Source: Erythrobacter sp.
GTDB lineage: Bacteria > Pseudomonadota > Alphaproteobacteria > Sphingomonadales > Sphingomonadaceae
NCBI GenBank assembly: GCA_027311945.1
Contig: DAICXZ010000003.1
Location: 62,001-126,000, forward strand
Length of the DNA: 64,000 nt
Reading direction: 5' to 3'
Shown: one piece after another, positions 17,731 to 29,729 of the stretch
Numbering within the stretch: position 1 is the stretch's first letter
How the letters are laid out: each line of letters opens with the position of its first letter
Position numbers and translations under genes: made by a program
The notes under the pieces: model-generated
Database searches by the model: none
Told to the model about the DNA's origin: nothing
What the model saw: only the letters and a program-made list of their open reading frames with translations

Positions 17731-19512
17731 TCACAAGCTGCGCAGGAACTGCTCAGGCTCCAACGCCAGCATAGCGCCGGCGCCTGCCTTCACCCGGTGA
17801 CGCAGCGCGGTGCAGAGCGGCAGCTGCTGCTCGGCATAGAACTCCGCCGTTGCCAGCTTGGCCTTCAGGAAGCCCGCATCGCCCTCGCCCGCAGCGAGCT
17901 TGGCCTGAGCGACCTTGGCCTGCTTCAACCACATCCAGCCTACCGCAAGCACGCCCACCAGCTGCATCCAGGCATAGGATGCACCCGCCATGTCCTGCGG
18001 GTTCGAAGCGCCATGTTCGACCAGCATCTTGGCCGCGGCCTCGCCATGGTGAACCGCCTTGCCCAGCGGATCGGCGATAAAGGCAAGTTCATCGCCCGCA
18101 GCATCGCAATCGGCCGCGATTTGGGCAAGGAAGGCCATGGCCACCGCGCCACCATCCTTGGCCGTCTTACGCCCGGCAAGGTCAAGCGCCTGCACGCCGT
18201 TCGCGCCTTCGTAGATCATCGCGATGCGAGCATCGCGCACGATCTGCTCCATACCCCACTCGGTGACATAGCCATGGCCGCCATAAACCTGCTGCATGTT
18301 GACCGCGACCTCGAACCCGCGATCGGTGCCGAAGCCCTTGAGCACCGGGGTCATGAACGAGACCACGGCATCGGCCTGCTGGCGCTCTTCCGTCGTCTCG
18401 GCGTGGTGCGCGAGGTCGAGGTGGAGCGCGGTCCACAGGATCAGCGCGCGGAACCCTTCCGCAAAGGCGCGCGCGTCCATCAGCATCCGGCGTACGTCGG
18501 GGTGGACGATCAGCGGGTCGGCCGCTGCGGATTTTTCACGCTCGCCCAGCCCGCGGCCCTGCTTGCGGTCAAGCGCATAGGCAGCCGCCTTCTGGTAGGA
18601 GTTCTCGGCATGGCCGAGGCCCTGTGTGCCCACGCCCAGGCGCGCGGCGTTCATCATGATGAACATGGCGGCCAGCCCCATGTTCTCCTCGCCGAGCAGC
18701 CAGCCCTTGGCCCCGTCGAAGTTCATCACGCAGGTGGCCGAGCCGTGGAGGCCCATCTTGTGCTCGATCGAGCCGCAGCTGACCGCGTTGCGCGAGCCGT
18801 CCTCAAGCACCTTGGGCACCAGGAACAGCGAAATCCCGCGCGTCCCCACCGGCGCATCGGGCACACGGGCCAGCACCAGATGGATGATGTTGTCGGTCAG
18901 GTCATGCTCGCCGCCCGAGATGAACACCTTTTCGCCGGTGATCGAATAGCTGCCATCGTCCTGCTTTTCCGCGCGGGTGCGCATCAGGCCAAGGTCGGTT
19001 CCCGCATGGGCCTCGGTCAGTGCCATGGTCGCCAGCCATTCGCCCGCCACCATCTGCGGGAGGTAAGCGGCTTTCAGCTCATTGCTGCCTGCACTGTTAA
19101 CCGTCGCCACCGCGCCCTGCATGATGCCTGAGAACATCGTGAACCCGGCGCAGGCGCCGTTCATATATTCCTCGAACACTGAATTCAGCACATGCGGCAT
19201 GCCCTGGCCGCCGAACTCCTCGGGCTGGGCAAGCGTGCCCCACCCCGCCTCGACCAGCGCGGTGTAGGCTTCCTTGAAGCCATCGGGCGTGGTCACAGAG
19301 CCATCCTCGTGGCGCGTGCACCCTTGCGCGTCGGCGTTCTGGTTAAGCGGCGCGATGACCTCGGCGCAGAACTTTCCCGCCTCGCTCACCACCGCTTCCA
19401 TCGTCTCGGCATCGACCAGCGAGAAGGCTTCGATACCGCGATATTTCTCGAATTCGAGCACATCCTCGATGATGAACAGGGTATCGCGGACAGGCGGATA
19501 GTAAGGCGTCAC
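17731..19512 (-). CDS. Acyl-CoA dehydrogenase with C-terminal extension
   Basis: An FAD-dependent acyl-CoA dehydrogenase of 593 residues, the long form with an N-terminal AcdN segment (PVRDTLFIIEDVLEFEKY) and a C-terminal domain as in DmdC/FadE-like medium and long acyl-CoA enzymes. The substrate-binding ALTEAHAGTDLGLM, FAD-binding ITGEKVFISGGEHDL and base-bearing MIYEGANGVQALDL (Glu at about 430) are present. The start is a GTG. It oxidises a fatty or methylthio acyl-CoA; which one is not clear from context. Confidence 0.92.
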   Translation of the reverse strand: MTPYYPPVRDTLFIIEDVLEFEKYRGIEAFSLVDAETMEAVVSEAGKFCAEVIAPLNQNADAQGCTRHEDGSVTTPDGFKEAYTALVEAGWGTLAQPEEFGGQGMPHVLNSVFEEYMNGACAGFTMFSGIMQGAVATVNSAGSNELKAAYLPQMVAGEWLATMALTEAHAGTDLGLMRTRAEKQDDGSYSITGEKVFISGGEHDLTDNIIHLVLARVPDAPVGTRGISLFLVPKVLEDGSRNAVSCGSIEHKMGLHGSATCVMNFDGAKGWLLGEENMGLAAMFIMMNAARLGVGTQGLGHAENSYQKAAAYALDRKQGRGLGEREKSAAADPLIVHPDVRRMLMDARAFAEGFRALILWTALHLDLAHHAETTEERQQADAVVSFMTPVLKGFGTDRGFEVAVNMQQVYGGHGYVTEWGMEQIVRDARIAMIYEGANGVQALDLAGRKTAKDGGAVAMAFLAQIAADCDAAGDELAFIADPLGKAVHHGEAAAKMLVEHGASNPQDMAGASYAWMQLVGVLAVGWMWLKQAKVAQAKLAAGEGDAGFLKAKLATAEFYAEQQLPLCTALRHRVKAGAGAMLALEPEQFLRSL

Positions 19513-19546
19513 TCAATATCTCCGGGCAATGTTCAGTCGAATCGGT

Positions 19547-19957
19547 TCAATCCAGCCGGGTTAGGCCGTCGGATCCAAGCTGTCGGTAGAAACAGCTGCG
19601 CTCACCCGTGTGGCAGGCAGGGCCATGCGGGCGGACCTTCAGCACAAAGGCATCCTGATCGCAATCGACCAGCAGGGCCTTGACCTCGAGCAAATGGCCC
19701 GAAGTCTCGCCCTTCTTCCACAGCTTGCCGCGGCTGCGCGAATGGAAGTGTGCAAAGCCGGTGGCGCGGGTGGCGTCGAGCGCCTCCTGATCCATGAAGG
19801 CGAACATCAGCACTTCGCCGGTGGTCTCGTGCTGCACGATGGCCCCGGCGAGTCCCTGCGCGTCGAACCGTGGCAGGAAGGCAGTTCCACTCTCGCGGTC
19901 CAAATCATTCTTCGAAATGATCGTTTCCTCCGAATTGGGCGCTTTGGGGCGCTCCAT
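19547..19957 (-). CDS. hisI: Phosphoribosyl-AMP cyclohydrolase
   Basis: The third step of histidine synthesis, opening the adenine ring of phosphoribosyl-AMP with a zinc centre. The 136 residues contain [32 protein letters not shown], the metal-binding DCDQDAF and the cysteine motif [14 protein letters not shown]. The ATG at 19957 is preferred to longer in-frame starts that run 41 codons upstream without family resemblance. It is monofunctional: no HisE domain is attached. Confidence 0.93.
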   Translation of the reverse strand: MERPKAPNSEETIISKNDLDRESGTAFLPRFDAQGLAGAIVQHETTGEVLMFAFMDQEALDATRATGFAHFHSRSRGKLWKKGETSGHLLEVKALLVDCDQDAFVLKVRPHGPACHTGERSCFYRQLGSDGLTRLD

Positions 19958-20084
19958 GCGTAAGTTTGTTGCAGTATGATCACAGCCTTGCGGCAAAATC
20001 CTTGCTGCAGCGCGATGAGTGTTTCCCACGAGGGCCGCAAGTGGAATCATGCTCATGCGGCTTGGACGGGCCGTCTTCATTTCA

Positions 20085-20231
20085 GGCCGAGGCCAGGGAA
20101 ATGGGGGGAATTCGGCGATAAACGCCAGTTCATGAGGGTTAGAAGCGGCGCGCGCCTTGAGGGGGGAGCAGCGCGAGCTTCTAGAAAATTCGTCACGCTA
20201 ACGCCCGGGGGCCATGCCTCCGGGCGTTTTT
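20085..20231 (+). ncRNA. Possible small RNA ending at an orphan terminator
   Basis: A 280-bp gap between two reverse-strand genes ends in a strong forward-strand hairpin with a T-run, yet no forward protein gene lies upstream of it. The sequence ahead is G-rich (AATGGGGGGAATTCGG, TTGAGGGGGGAGC). This is what an unannotated small RNA would look like. No promoter was convincing and the 5' end given here is a guess. Confidence 0.3.
20200..20231 (+). terminator. Rho-independent terminator on the forward strand
   Basis: Stem ACGCCCGG (20201-20208) pairs with CCGGGCGT (20220-20227) around a short GC-rich loop and is followed by TTTTT. It lies just past the comF stop, but the T-run is on the forward strand, so it does not serve comF. 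Confidence 0.75.
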
Positions 20232-20236
20232 GCTGG

Positions 20237-20875
20237 CTAGTCGAGGCCAACCCTCGCAAAGCAGACCACTTTCACCCGCGCCGCACCCGCCGCTTTCAAG
20301 GCGGCACTGCAAGCCCGCGTCGTCGCGCCGCTGGTGAGCACGTCGTCGACCAGCAGGACATTCGCCCCTGCCAGTTGCGCCACTCGCGAGGGGTTCGCCG
20401 CGATGGCCCCTTCAAGCACATGCGCCCTCGCGACGCTACCAAGCCTGCCGAGGCTCGGCGTGTTCTTGCGTCGCACCAGCCCATCGACCACCAGCCGCGC
20501 GCCTGCAGGCCCCGCGACCTCGCGCGCAAGCAACGCGGACTGGTTATAACCGCGCTGCCACAGCCGCCAGCGGTGAAGCGGAACGGGCACCGCCAGCCAA
20601 TCGCCATCCAATGGGCCGAGGCGGGCCGCCATCATCCGCGCCAGCACCGGCGCAAGCGAAATCCTTCCGCCGCGCTTGAAGGCCAGCACCAGCTCGCGCG
20701 CCGGATCGTTGTAGGCAACAGCGGCGACAACCCCGTCCTCGACCTCGGGAAATTCGAGCTTCGACCAGCACGGTGTGCACAATCCCGTCTGCGCGCCGAT
20801 CCCCTCCCCGCACAGCGGGCAGCGCGGCGGCCAGATCAGGTCAACCAGCGGAGCAAGAGCCTGCGCGACAGTCAT
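20237..20875 (-). CDS. ComF family protein (phosphoribosyltransferase-like)
   Basis: A 212-residue ComF-type protein: an N-terminal zinc knuckle CPLCGEGIGAQTGLCTPCW (four Cys) at about 21-39, then a type I phosphoribosyltransferase fold with the PRPP loop VLLVDDVLTSGATT near 180. In Haemophilus and Bacillus ComF is needed for DNA uptake; in alphaproteobacteria the role is unproven. The ATG at 20875 is used in place of a TTG 12 codons upstream. It is divergent from the methyltransferase gene, with starts 42 bp apart. Confidence 0.88.
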   Translation of the reverse strand: MTVAQALAPLVDLIWPPRCPLCGEGIGAQTGLCTPCWSKLEFPEVEDGVVAAVAYNDPARELVLAFKRGGRISLAPVLARMMAARLGPLDGDWLAVPVPLHRWRLWQRGYNQSALLAREVAGPAGARLVVDGLVRRKNTPSLGRLGSVARAHVLEGAIAANPSRVAQLAGANVLLVDDVLTSGATTRACSAALKAAGAARVKVVCFARVGLD

Positions 20876-20916
20876 CGCACCTATGCTGCGCGCTGGTGTA
20901 GCTGTAGGCAAGCGCG

Positions 20917-21663
20917 ATGACTCCTCCGGTTCCCACCATTTTCGCCCCTACCCGCCGCCTCGCCATTCGCCGCCGGATGCGCACCATGCAGGCCCGCGGG
21001 AAAGAGGCGCGCTTCCTGCTCGACGACATGGTGGACGATGTGGTCGAACGCCTCGCCTTCCTGCGCCATGTGCCCGCCCGCGCGCTGCTGGTCGGCGAAT
21101 GGTCGGGCACGCTTGCGCCACAACTGCCGCCCGCCTGCGAGGTTGTGTCGGTGGACCCGGAGGAAGGGTTCGACGAGGAGGCCCCCTTCCCCGTCGGCGG
21201 GTTCGACCTGATCGCGAGCTTCGGCACGCTCGACACGGTAAACGACCTGCCCGGCGCGCTGATCCACCTGCGCAATGCACTCAGCCCCGGTGGCCTGATG
21301 ATCGCAAGTTTTCCCGGCGCTGGCAGCCTTCCGGCCCTACGCGAAGCCATGCTCGCCGCCGATGGCGAACGGCCCGCGGCGCGAATGCACCCGATGGTGG
21401 ACGTGCGCGCGGGCGGCCAGTTGCTCACGCGCTGCGGCTTTGCCAGCCCGGTGGTCGATTCGCGCCCGCTCAAGGTCAGCTACCGCAGCTTCGCCCAGCT
21501 ATTGCGCGATCTGCGCGCGCAGGGCCTCAGCCGCGCGCTCGCCTCGCCGGTGCCGAAACTCAGCCGCAATCAAACCGCGCTTGCCGCCGCCACATTCATG
21601 GACGGAGCCGAGCGCCGGACCGAAGAATTCGAGATCCTCACGCTCAGCGGCTTCCGCAAATAG
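20917..21663 (+). CDS. SAM-dependent methyltransferase (BioC/NDUFAF5-like)
   Basis: A 248-residue class I methyltransferase. The SAM-binding motif I is weak (ALLVGEWSG), but motif II FDLIASFGTLDTVNDLPGAL and post-motif LSPGGLMIASFPG are clear. The N-terminal FAPTRRLAIRRRM and the ending resemble the alphaproteobacterial group annotated as BioC-like or, in mitochondria, NDUFAF5, an arginine hydroxylase of complex I. It is the only forward gene in the 17.7-28 kb block and converges with ppdK, three bases apart. Confidence 0.82.
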   Translation: MTPPVPTIFAPTRRLAIRRRMRTMQARGKEARFLLDDMVDDVVERLAFLRHVPARALLVGEWSGTLAPQLPPACEVVSVDPEEGFDEEAPFPVGGFDLIASFGTLDTVNDLPGALIHLRNALSPGGLMIASFPGAGSLPALREAMLAADGERPAARMHPMVDVRAGGQLLTRCGFASPVVDSRPLKVSYRSFAQLLRDLRAQGLSRALASPVPKLSRNQTALAAATFMDGAERRTEEFEILTLSGFRK

Positions 21664-21666
21664 GTC

Positions 21667-24330
<2,664 letters not shown>

Positions 24331-24465
24331 GTGCTCTACCCGTTTCCTCAAATCAAAGATGACGAAGTTGACATCGTGACGATGCCCAACTCGCCCCTCA
24401 TCCCCCTGAATTCATGCGATTTACCCCACCACGCCGAAGTTGACACCGACGCGAACTGAAATGCG

Positions 24466-26856
24466 CTAGCCTTCAATGCGGGAGAAATCGGCCACGTTGT
24501 GCACTGCAACACGGAATCGTGCAAGCAGGTCAAGCCGCGAGGAGCGTTTCGCGGCACTTGTGTCATTTACGGTCACCTCCTCGAAAAAGGCGTCGATCGG
24601 CGCGCGCAGGCTGGCAAGCGCGGCCATGGCGGCGCCGAAATCCTCCGCCTCGATGGCCGCCGCAGCCTTCGGCTCGGCCGCGTCGAGCGCATCGATCAGC
24701 GCCTTCTCCGCCTTTTCGGGCGTGTAGGAAAGTTCTGCCGCGTGGCGTTCGGTCATCTTGGCGGCGATCACCGCTTTCATGTCGGGATCGTCGACCAGCG
24801 CGAGCGGGTCTTCCTCGCCGGTGTGCGCGATTTCGCCCTCGATGCCGTGCCAGTCTTCCTTCTTGAGGATGTTGGCCGCGCGCTTGTAGCCAGCGAGGAG
24901 GTTGGTGCCGTCTTCGGTGGCCATGAAGGATTGCAGCGCGTGAACGCGGGCAAGCAAGCGGACGAGATCGTCCTCCCCGCCGAGCGCAAAGACCGCGTCG
25001 ATGAGGTCGTGGCGGACTCCGGCCTCGCGTTGCTGGACTTTTAGGCGGTCGGCGAAGAAGTCAGCAATGTCAGCAAGTCCGGCAAAGAACATCTGCCTCG
25101 GAAACGCCACAGCTCCTCGCGTGTGCTCCGCGATGTCGCGCGCCTCAGCTTGCTTCTTTGGCGACCACTCAAAATCGCGCGCGTATATTTTGGCGTGCGC
25201 AAGATGCTCCGGTGAACCAGCCAGCCATTTATCTAAGATTGGTTGTGCGGCCACTCCCACCAAGTTAGCTAGGTTTGCACGAAGTCCGGTCCTGATTATT
25301 GCAATCACAGCAAGAACGGCACGGCGAAGTGCGTAAGGATCTTTCGAACCAGTCGGCGCTTCGCCGACAATGAAGAACCCAACCAACGTATCCAGCTTAT
25401 CCGCCAAGCTCACCGCCACCGTCACCGGCGCAGTCGGCACCTCGTCACCCTGCCCCACCGGCTTGTAGTGATGGCGGATCGCGTCGGCCACTTCCTGCGG
25501 CAGGCCTTCCTTCTCGGCGTAATATCCGCCCATGAGGCCCTGCAATTCGGGGAACTCGCCGACCATCTCGGTGACCAGATCGGCCTTGCACAGCCGCGCC
25601 GCCTGTTCGGCGAGATCGGCCAGCTCCGCAATATCCGCTCGGGCTGAGCTTGTCGAAGCCCCGCCCTTGTCTTCGGAAAGGGAGGACGGCCCTTCGACAG
25701 GCTCAGGGCGAACGGAGGTGGGTTTGACGATATCGGACTCCACCAACCACCGCGCCAGCTTCGCCACCCGCTCGACCTTGTCGGCCACGGTGCCGAGCTT
25801 CTCGTGGAAGGTGATCCGCGCCAGCTTTTCGGCATGAACCGCAAGCGGGGTCTTCTGATCGAGTTCCCAGAAGAAGCGCGCATCGGAAAGCCTCGCGGCC
25901 AGCACTTTGCGGTTGCCGTCCACAATCGCCGCGCCGCCGTCGCTGGCCACTATATTGGCGGTGCAGACGAAGGCATTGGCAAGCTTGCCCTGCGCATCCT
26001 CGCAGACAAAGTACTTCTGGTTCACCCGCGCGGTGAGCTGGATCACTTCGGGCGGCACGTCGAGGAAGCCCTCGTCGAAGCGGCCGAGCAGCGGCACCGG
26101 CCATTCGGTTAGGCCAGCGTTCTCGATCACCAGCCCCTCGTCAGCGACCAGCGTCAGGCCCGCATCGGCGGCGGCCTTGGCCGCACCCTCGCGGATAATG
26201 TCCTGCCGTTCCTCGTGGTCGACGATCACATGGGCAGCGTGCAACTTCGCGGCATAGTCGCCCGCGTTGGCAATTGCGATTTCGCCCGAGGCGTGGAACC
26301 GGTGTCCGCGGGTGGCAGGGCCCGAGGCGATGCCGCCCACTTCGCAGGCGACCAGTTCATCGCCCAGCAGCGCCACAATGCCCGACAGCGGGCGCACCCA
26401 CTTGATGCTCTCGGTCGAAAGCGAAGCCGCGCCCCAGCGCATCGACTTGGGCCACGAGAAATCGCGGATGATCGCCGGAATCGCGGCGGCGAGCACTTCG
26501 CTGGTCGCGCGGCCCGGCTTCTCGATCACGGCGAACCACGTGGCGCGGCCCTTCACGTCGCGCTCTTCGAGCTGGTCGCGGGTGACGCCGTTCTTGTTGC
26601 AGAACCCGTCCACGGCGGCATCGGGCGCGCCAACCGGCGGGCCCTTGGCCTCCTCGCGCACCGCCTCGGTCGCCAGCGGCAGATCCTTGGCGATCAGCGC
26701 AAGCCGGCGCGGGGTTGACCAGACCTGCACCTCGCCCACCGATACACCGGCAGCGTCCATCTCGCGGGCGAACAGTTTTTGCAGCTCAGCGCGCGCGCCA
26801 GCCTGCATCCGGGCGGGAATTTCTTCGCAGCGCAGTTCGAGAAGGAAATCAGACAT
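24466..26856 (-). CDS. glyS: Glycyl-tRNA synthetase beta subunit, with in-frame repeat insertion
   Basis: The tRNA-binding subunit of the heterotetrameric glycyl-tRNA synthetase. The 796 residues contain the start MSDFLLELRCEEIPARMQ, FSWPKSMRWG, GYYAEKEGLP, KDPYALRRAVLAVI and a C-terminal anticodon-binding part. Two oddities are visible. Residues about 381-408 are encoded by repeat copy C and read RPEPVEGP...GASTSSARAD, an in-frame insertion in a linker. The stretch at 25020-25410 has far more A/T at third codon positions than the rest of the gene. The reading frame is intact. A repeat-bearing 117-bp gap separates it from glyQ. Confidence 0.95.
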   Translation of the reverse strand: MSDFLLELRCEEIPARMQAGARAELQKLFAREMDAAGVSVGEVQVWSTPRRLALIAKDLPLATEAVREEAKGPPVGAPDAAVDGFCNKNGVTRDQLEERDVKGRATWFAVIEKPGRATSEVLAAAIPAIIRDFSWPKSMRWGAASLSTESIKWVRPLSGIVALLGDELVACEVGGIASGPATRGHRFHASGEIAIANAGDYAAKLHAAHVIVDHEERQDIIREGAAKAAADAGLTLVADEGLVIENAGLTEWPVPLLGRFDEGFLDVPPEVIQLTARVNQKYFVCEDAQGKLANAFVCTANIVASDGGAAIVDGNRKVLAARLSDARFFWELDQKTPLAVHAEKLARITFHEKLGTVADKVERVAKLARWLVESDIVKPTSVRPEPVEGPSSLSEDKGGASTSSARADIAELADLAEQAARLCKADLVTEMVGEFPELQGLMGGYYAEKEGLPQEVADAIRHHYKPVGQGDEVPTAPVTVAVSLADKLDTLVGFFIVGEAPTGSKDPYALRRAVLAVIAIIRTGLRANLANLVGVAAQPILDKWLAGSPEHLAHAKIYARDFEWSPKKQAEARDIAEHTRGAVAFPRQMFFAGLADIADFFADRLKVQQREAGVRHDLIDAVFALGGEDDLVRLLARVHALQSFMATEDGTNLLAGYKRAANILKKEDWHGIEGEIAHTGEEDPLALVDDPDMKAVIAAKMTERHAAELSYTPEKAEKALIDALDAAEPKAAAAIEAEDFGAAMAALASLRAPIDAFFEEVTVNDTSAAKRSSRLDLLARFRVAVHNVADFSRIEG
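25635..25715. repeat. REP-like repeat, copy C, inside glyS
   Basis: Arms CGGGCTGAGCTTGTCGAAGC (25639 on) and CCTTCGACAGGCTCAGGGCG (25691-25710) lie within glyS and keep its frame. The encoded peptide is rich in Ser, Pro and Glu and sits between the catalytic-body residues and the conserved ARLCKADLVTEM segment. Confidence 0.88.
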
Positions 26857-26877
26857 GCGCGGCCTCCCGCACAAAAG

Positions 26878-26956
26878 CCCGCTCATGCTGAGCTTGTCGA
26901 AGCACTGGCAGGAGGCTGGCGTTGCGCGTGGCCTTCGACAGGCTCAGGCTGAGCGG
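26878..26956. repeat. REP-like inverted repeat pair, copy D
   Basis: Arms CATGCTGAGCTTGTCGAAGC and CCTTCGACAGGCTCAGGCTG face each other across 27 bp in the glyQ-glyS intergenic region. Transcribed as part of the glyQS message it could fold into a large hairpin between the two cistrons. Confidence 0.85.
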
Positions 26957-26973
26957 ATGGAGAGCAAGGACCA

Positions 26974-27921
26974 TCACAGCGACCACTCCGGATATTTTGC
27001 CTGCCACTCGGGCATCAGTTTCTCGGCATATTTCTCACAAGACCCGCGCGCGAGATCGCGCACGCGGCCCATATAGCTGGCGCGTTCCTGCACCGAGATC
27101 ACCCCGCGCGCTTGCAACAGGTTGAACACGTGGCTGGCCTCGATCGCCTGCTCGTAGGCGGCGATGGGCACGTTATTCTCAAGGCTCAGCTTGCACTCGG
27201 ACTCGGCCTTCTCGAACAGGTCGAACAGCGCGGCGGTGTCGGCCACCTCGAAGTTCCACTTCGACATCTGCTTCTCGTTTTCGAGGAACACGTCGCCGTA
27301 GCTCACGCCGCGACCTGCTTGTTGCCCTACCGCTTCGCTGCTTGAGGGCGTGTTGAAATTCAGATCGTAGACGTTGTCGACGCCCTGAATATACATCGCG
27401 AGGCGTTCCAGCCCGTAGGTCAGTTCGCCCGCCACCGGCTTGCAATCAAACCCGCCCATTTGCTGGAAATAGGTGAACTGGGTCACCTCCATCCCGTCGC
27501 ACCAGACTTCCCAGCCCAGCCCCCAGGCCCCCAGCGTCGGCGATTCCCAGTCGTCTTCCACAAAGCGGATATCGTGCGCCAGCGGATCGATCCCGATCAG
27601 CTTCAGGCTTTCGAGATAAAGCTCCTGAATGTTGGGCGGGCTCGGCTTCAGGATCACCTGATACTGATAGTAGTGCTGCAGCCGATTGGGGTTCTCGCCA
27701 TAGCGCCCGTCGGTGGGGCGGCGGCATGGCTGCACGAAGGCAGCGTTCCACGGCTCCGGCCCGAGCGCGCGCAGCGTGGTGGCGGGATGAAAGGTGCCCG
27801 CGCCCATGCGCATGTCATACGGCTGGAGGATCAGGCAGCCGTTACGGCTCCAGAAGTCGTGCAGCGTCAGGATCATGTCCTGAAAGCTGGTTTGCGGGTT
27901 GCGCGCGGTCTCGGCCATCAT
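26974..27921 (-). CDS. glyQ: Glycyl-tRNA synthetase alpha subunit
   Basis: The catalytic class II subunit that activates glycine. The 315 residues begin with [19 protein letters not shown] and contain [40 protein letters not shown] and [19 protein letters not shown], all nearly invariant in GlyQ. Two consecutive ATG codons open the gene; the first is used. Downstream glyS is the partner, as expected for an operon. Confidence 0.97.
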   Translation of the reverse strand: MMAETARNPQTSFQDMILTLHDFWSRNGCLILQPYDMRMGAGTFHPATTLRALGPEPWNAAFVQPCRRPTDGRYGENPNRLQHYYQYQVILKPSPPNIQELYLESLKLIGIDPLAHDIRFVEDDWESPTLGAWGLGWEVWCDGMEVTQFTYFQQMGGFDCKPVAGELTYGLERLAMYIQGVDNVYDLNFNTPSSSEAVGQQAGRGVSYGDVFLENEKQMSKWNFEVADTAALFDLFEKAESECKLSLENNVPIAAYEQAIEASHVFNLLQARGVISVQERASYMGRVRDLARGSCEKYAEKLMPEWQAKYPEWSL

Positions 27922-28018
27922 GGCAGCGGCGCATGGCTCAACCGCGCGAGGGCGTCAATGGGCCACCACCGCGCTTGCGCTTGACAGGCGGGCACTGTTG
28001 CAGTTCCCTCGCATATCG

Positions 28019-28984
28019 ATGCCGCGCGCGCGCTCCCTTCTGGGCCGACTGGCCATTCTGCTACTGCTGTGCGGCGCGCTTGCGGCGAGCCCGCTGCGGG
28101 CCGAAAAGACCGAGGCCTTGCAGCAGGACTATGCGCCCAGTCCGGCGATCTGGCGACTGTCCGACGAGGACACCACGATCTACCTGTTCGGCACGATCCA
28201 TCTCCTCCCGCCCGGCTTCCGCTGGCGCAGCCCGCAGTTCGACGCCATCGTCGAGGAGGCCGACGAACTGGTGCTCGAAAGCAGCGCCGAGGATGCGGCG
28301 GCAAGCCTTGCCGCGCACGAGAGCAAGTATGACGCGGTCGGAGCCTCGCGCGTGCCGACCTCGCAGCAGCTTTCGCCAGCGGTGCGCGGCAAATGGCGCG
28401 CGTTGATCGAAAGCTCGGGCGCCTGGTTCGAGGAGGTCGACGTGCTGCCGCTGCCGCTCATGGCAATGGGGCTCGGCTATTCGAGCGGCGGCGAGCCGAG
28501 CCTGTCGCGGCCGGAACTGGGCGTGGAAAGCGTGCTGGAGGCCGAGTTCGCGGCGGCGGGCAAGCCGGTCGGCTCGATCGAGGACCACGGCGCGGTGCTG
28601 CTCAGCCTGATGCGGATCGACGAACGCGGGCTAATCAGCGAACTGGAGGCGGACCTTGCGCGTTGGGGCGGCAAGTCGCCCAAGGGTTATGACGGCGCCG
28701 GGGCCTTTCTATACGAGCCCGAGACGTTTCAGATGGAGCACGACTGGGCGCGCGGCGTGGTGGGCGAGGAGTTCGACCTCGGGCTCGGCCACGGCAAACT
28801 GGCGGCGGCGTTCGACAATGTGCTGCTCGCCCGCCGCAACCGCGCCTGGGCCGGGTGGCTTGACGCGCGGCTGGAGCGTCCGGGGACCGTGCTGGTGGCG
28901 GTGGGAGCGGGGCATTTCGAGGGGCCGCGCTCGGTGCTGGCTATGCTTGAGGCGCGGGGGTTGATGGTGGAGCGGATTGAGTGA
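28019..28984 (+). CDS. TraB/GumN family protein, paralogue 1
   Basis: A 321-residue secreted or periplasmic protein of the TraB/GumN (Tiki-like) family, proposed metalloproteases with two GX2H motifs. Here these are GTIH in IYLFGTIHLLPPG (about 59-62) and GAGH in VAVGAGHFEGP near the end. The N-terminus MPRARSLLGRLAILLLL...ASPLRA is a signal peptide. The ATG at 28019 is chosen because the conserved signal begins there. It is the first of three related genes; 35 consecutive bases (28161-28195) are identical to 30215-30249 in paralogue 2. Confidence 0.88.
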   Translation: MPRARSLLGRLAILLLLCGALAASPLRAEKTEALQQDYAPSPAIWRLSDEDTTIYLFGTIHLLPPGFRWRSPQFDAIVEEADELVLESSAEDAAASLAAHESKYDAVGASRVPTSQQLSPAVRGKWRALIESSGAWFEEVDVLPLPLMAMGLGYSSGGEPSLSRPELGVESVLEAEFAAAGKPVGSIEDHGAVLLSLMRIDERGLISELEADLARWGGKSPKGYDGAGAFLYEPETFQMEHDWARGVVGEEFDLGLGHGKLAAAFDNVLLARRNRAWAGWLDARLERPGTVLVAVGAGHFEGPRSVLAMLEARGLMVERIE

Positions 28985-29102
28985 GGGGACGATATCGCTT
29001 TGAGCGGTCAGGCGACGCAACCAAACGTAAGGTCACATCGGTATTGGCCTTTTTTCGACAAGTATCTCTCGACTCTCGTAGGTGCGGTGATATGCGAGGA
29101 GG

Positions 29103-29729
29103 ATGAGAAAGTTCTATTGGCTGGTATTGCGCCAAGGCTGGGCCTCTTATTTTAGCCGCATCAAAAGCGGAACGCGTCAAGTAATCCTCTTCTCTATACA
29201 AACTACGATTTTATTCCTGCTGCTTTACTTCCAGCCCTGGGTGGGCGACTTCAATGATGAAGCCAGATTGGCAGCGGCAGGTGGGGCAGCTTTTCTCGTG
29301 TCGGCCCTGCTGAATCTCATATGGGAATTGATTAAGGCTCCGGCCATACTACACAAACAGTACGTGTCCGAAATTTCACGGCTTTCAGGCGCTCTTGGCC
29401 TTGTCGAAGATTTAAGCAGAATCGCTGGGCAAGGTGCTGGTATTCTGGAACGATGGGAAGAAGCGCAACGGTGCGCGGCCAATCGAGACGCTAGCCACGA
29501 TATAGCAAGAGTGGAAGCTGAAGCTGAGAGATTTATCAAAGATCATTATACAAGTAGCGAACTACTTTCATACCGCTACGGACAAATCATGCTAGTTGAG
29601 CCCGCACCAGCAGGAACAGTAGAATTTTACCAACAACGGTATAGGCGCTTCATCAACACGCTAACTTATGGCCAGTTAATCAGCGAAAACAGAATTCATC
29701 ATTTCAAGGCGAAAACGCAATCCAATTAA
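29103..29729 (+). CDS. Unknown two-helix membrane protein in a low-GC insert
   Basis: Not recognised. The 208 residues have two hydrophobic helices, about 25-46 (FSIQTTILFLLLYF) and 55-75 (GGAAFLVSALLNLIWELI), followed by a charged, helix-prone region with heptad-like spacing (SRLSGALGLVEDLSRI, then ARVEAEAERFIKDHY), consistent with a cytoplasmic coiled coil. GAGGAGG precedes the ATG. Codon use is much richer in A/T than in either neighbour, which suggests horizontal transfer. The frame two bases on continues with protein-like sequence (TDDETKFDRIREAMAMSE) to a stop at 29815, so a frameshift near 29700 may have shortened it. Confidence 0.65.
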   Translation: MRKFYWLVLRQGWASYFSRIKSGTRQVILFSIQTTILFLLLYFQPWVGDFNDEARLAAAGGAAFLVSALLNLIWELIKAPAILHKQYVSEISRLSGALGLVEDLSRIAGQGAGILERWEEAQRCAANRDASHDIARVEAEAERFIKDHYTSSELLSYRYGQIMLVEPAPAGTVEFYQQRYRRFINTLTYGQLISENRIHHFKAKTQSN

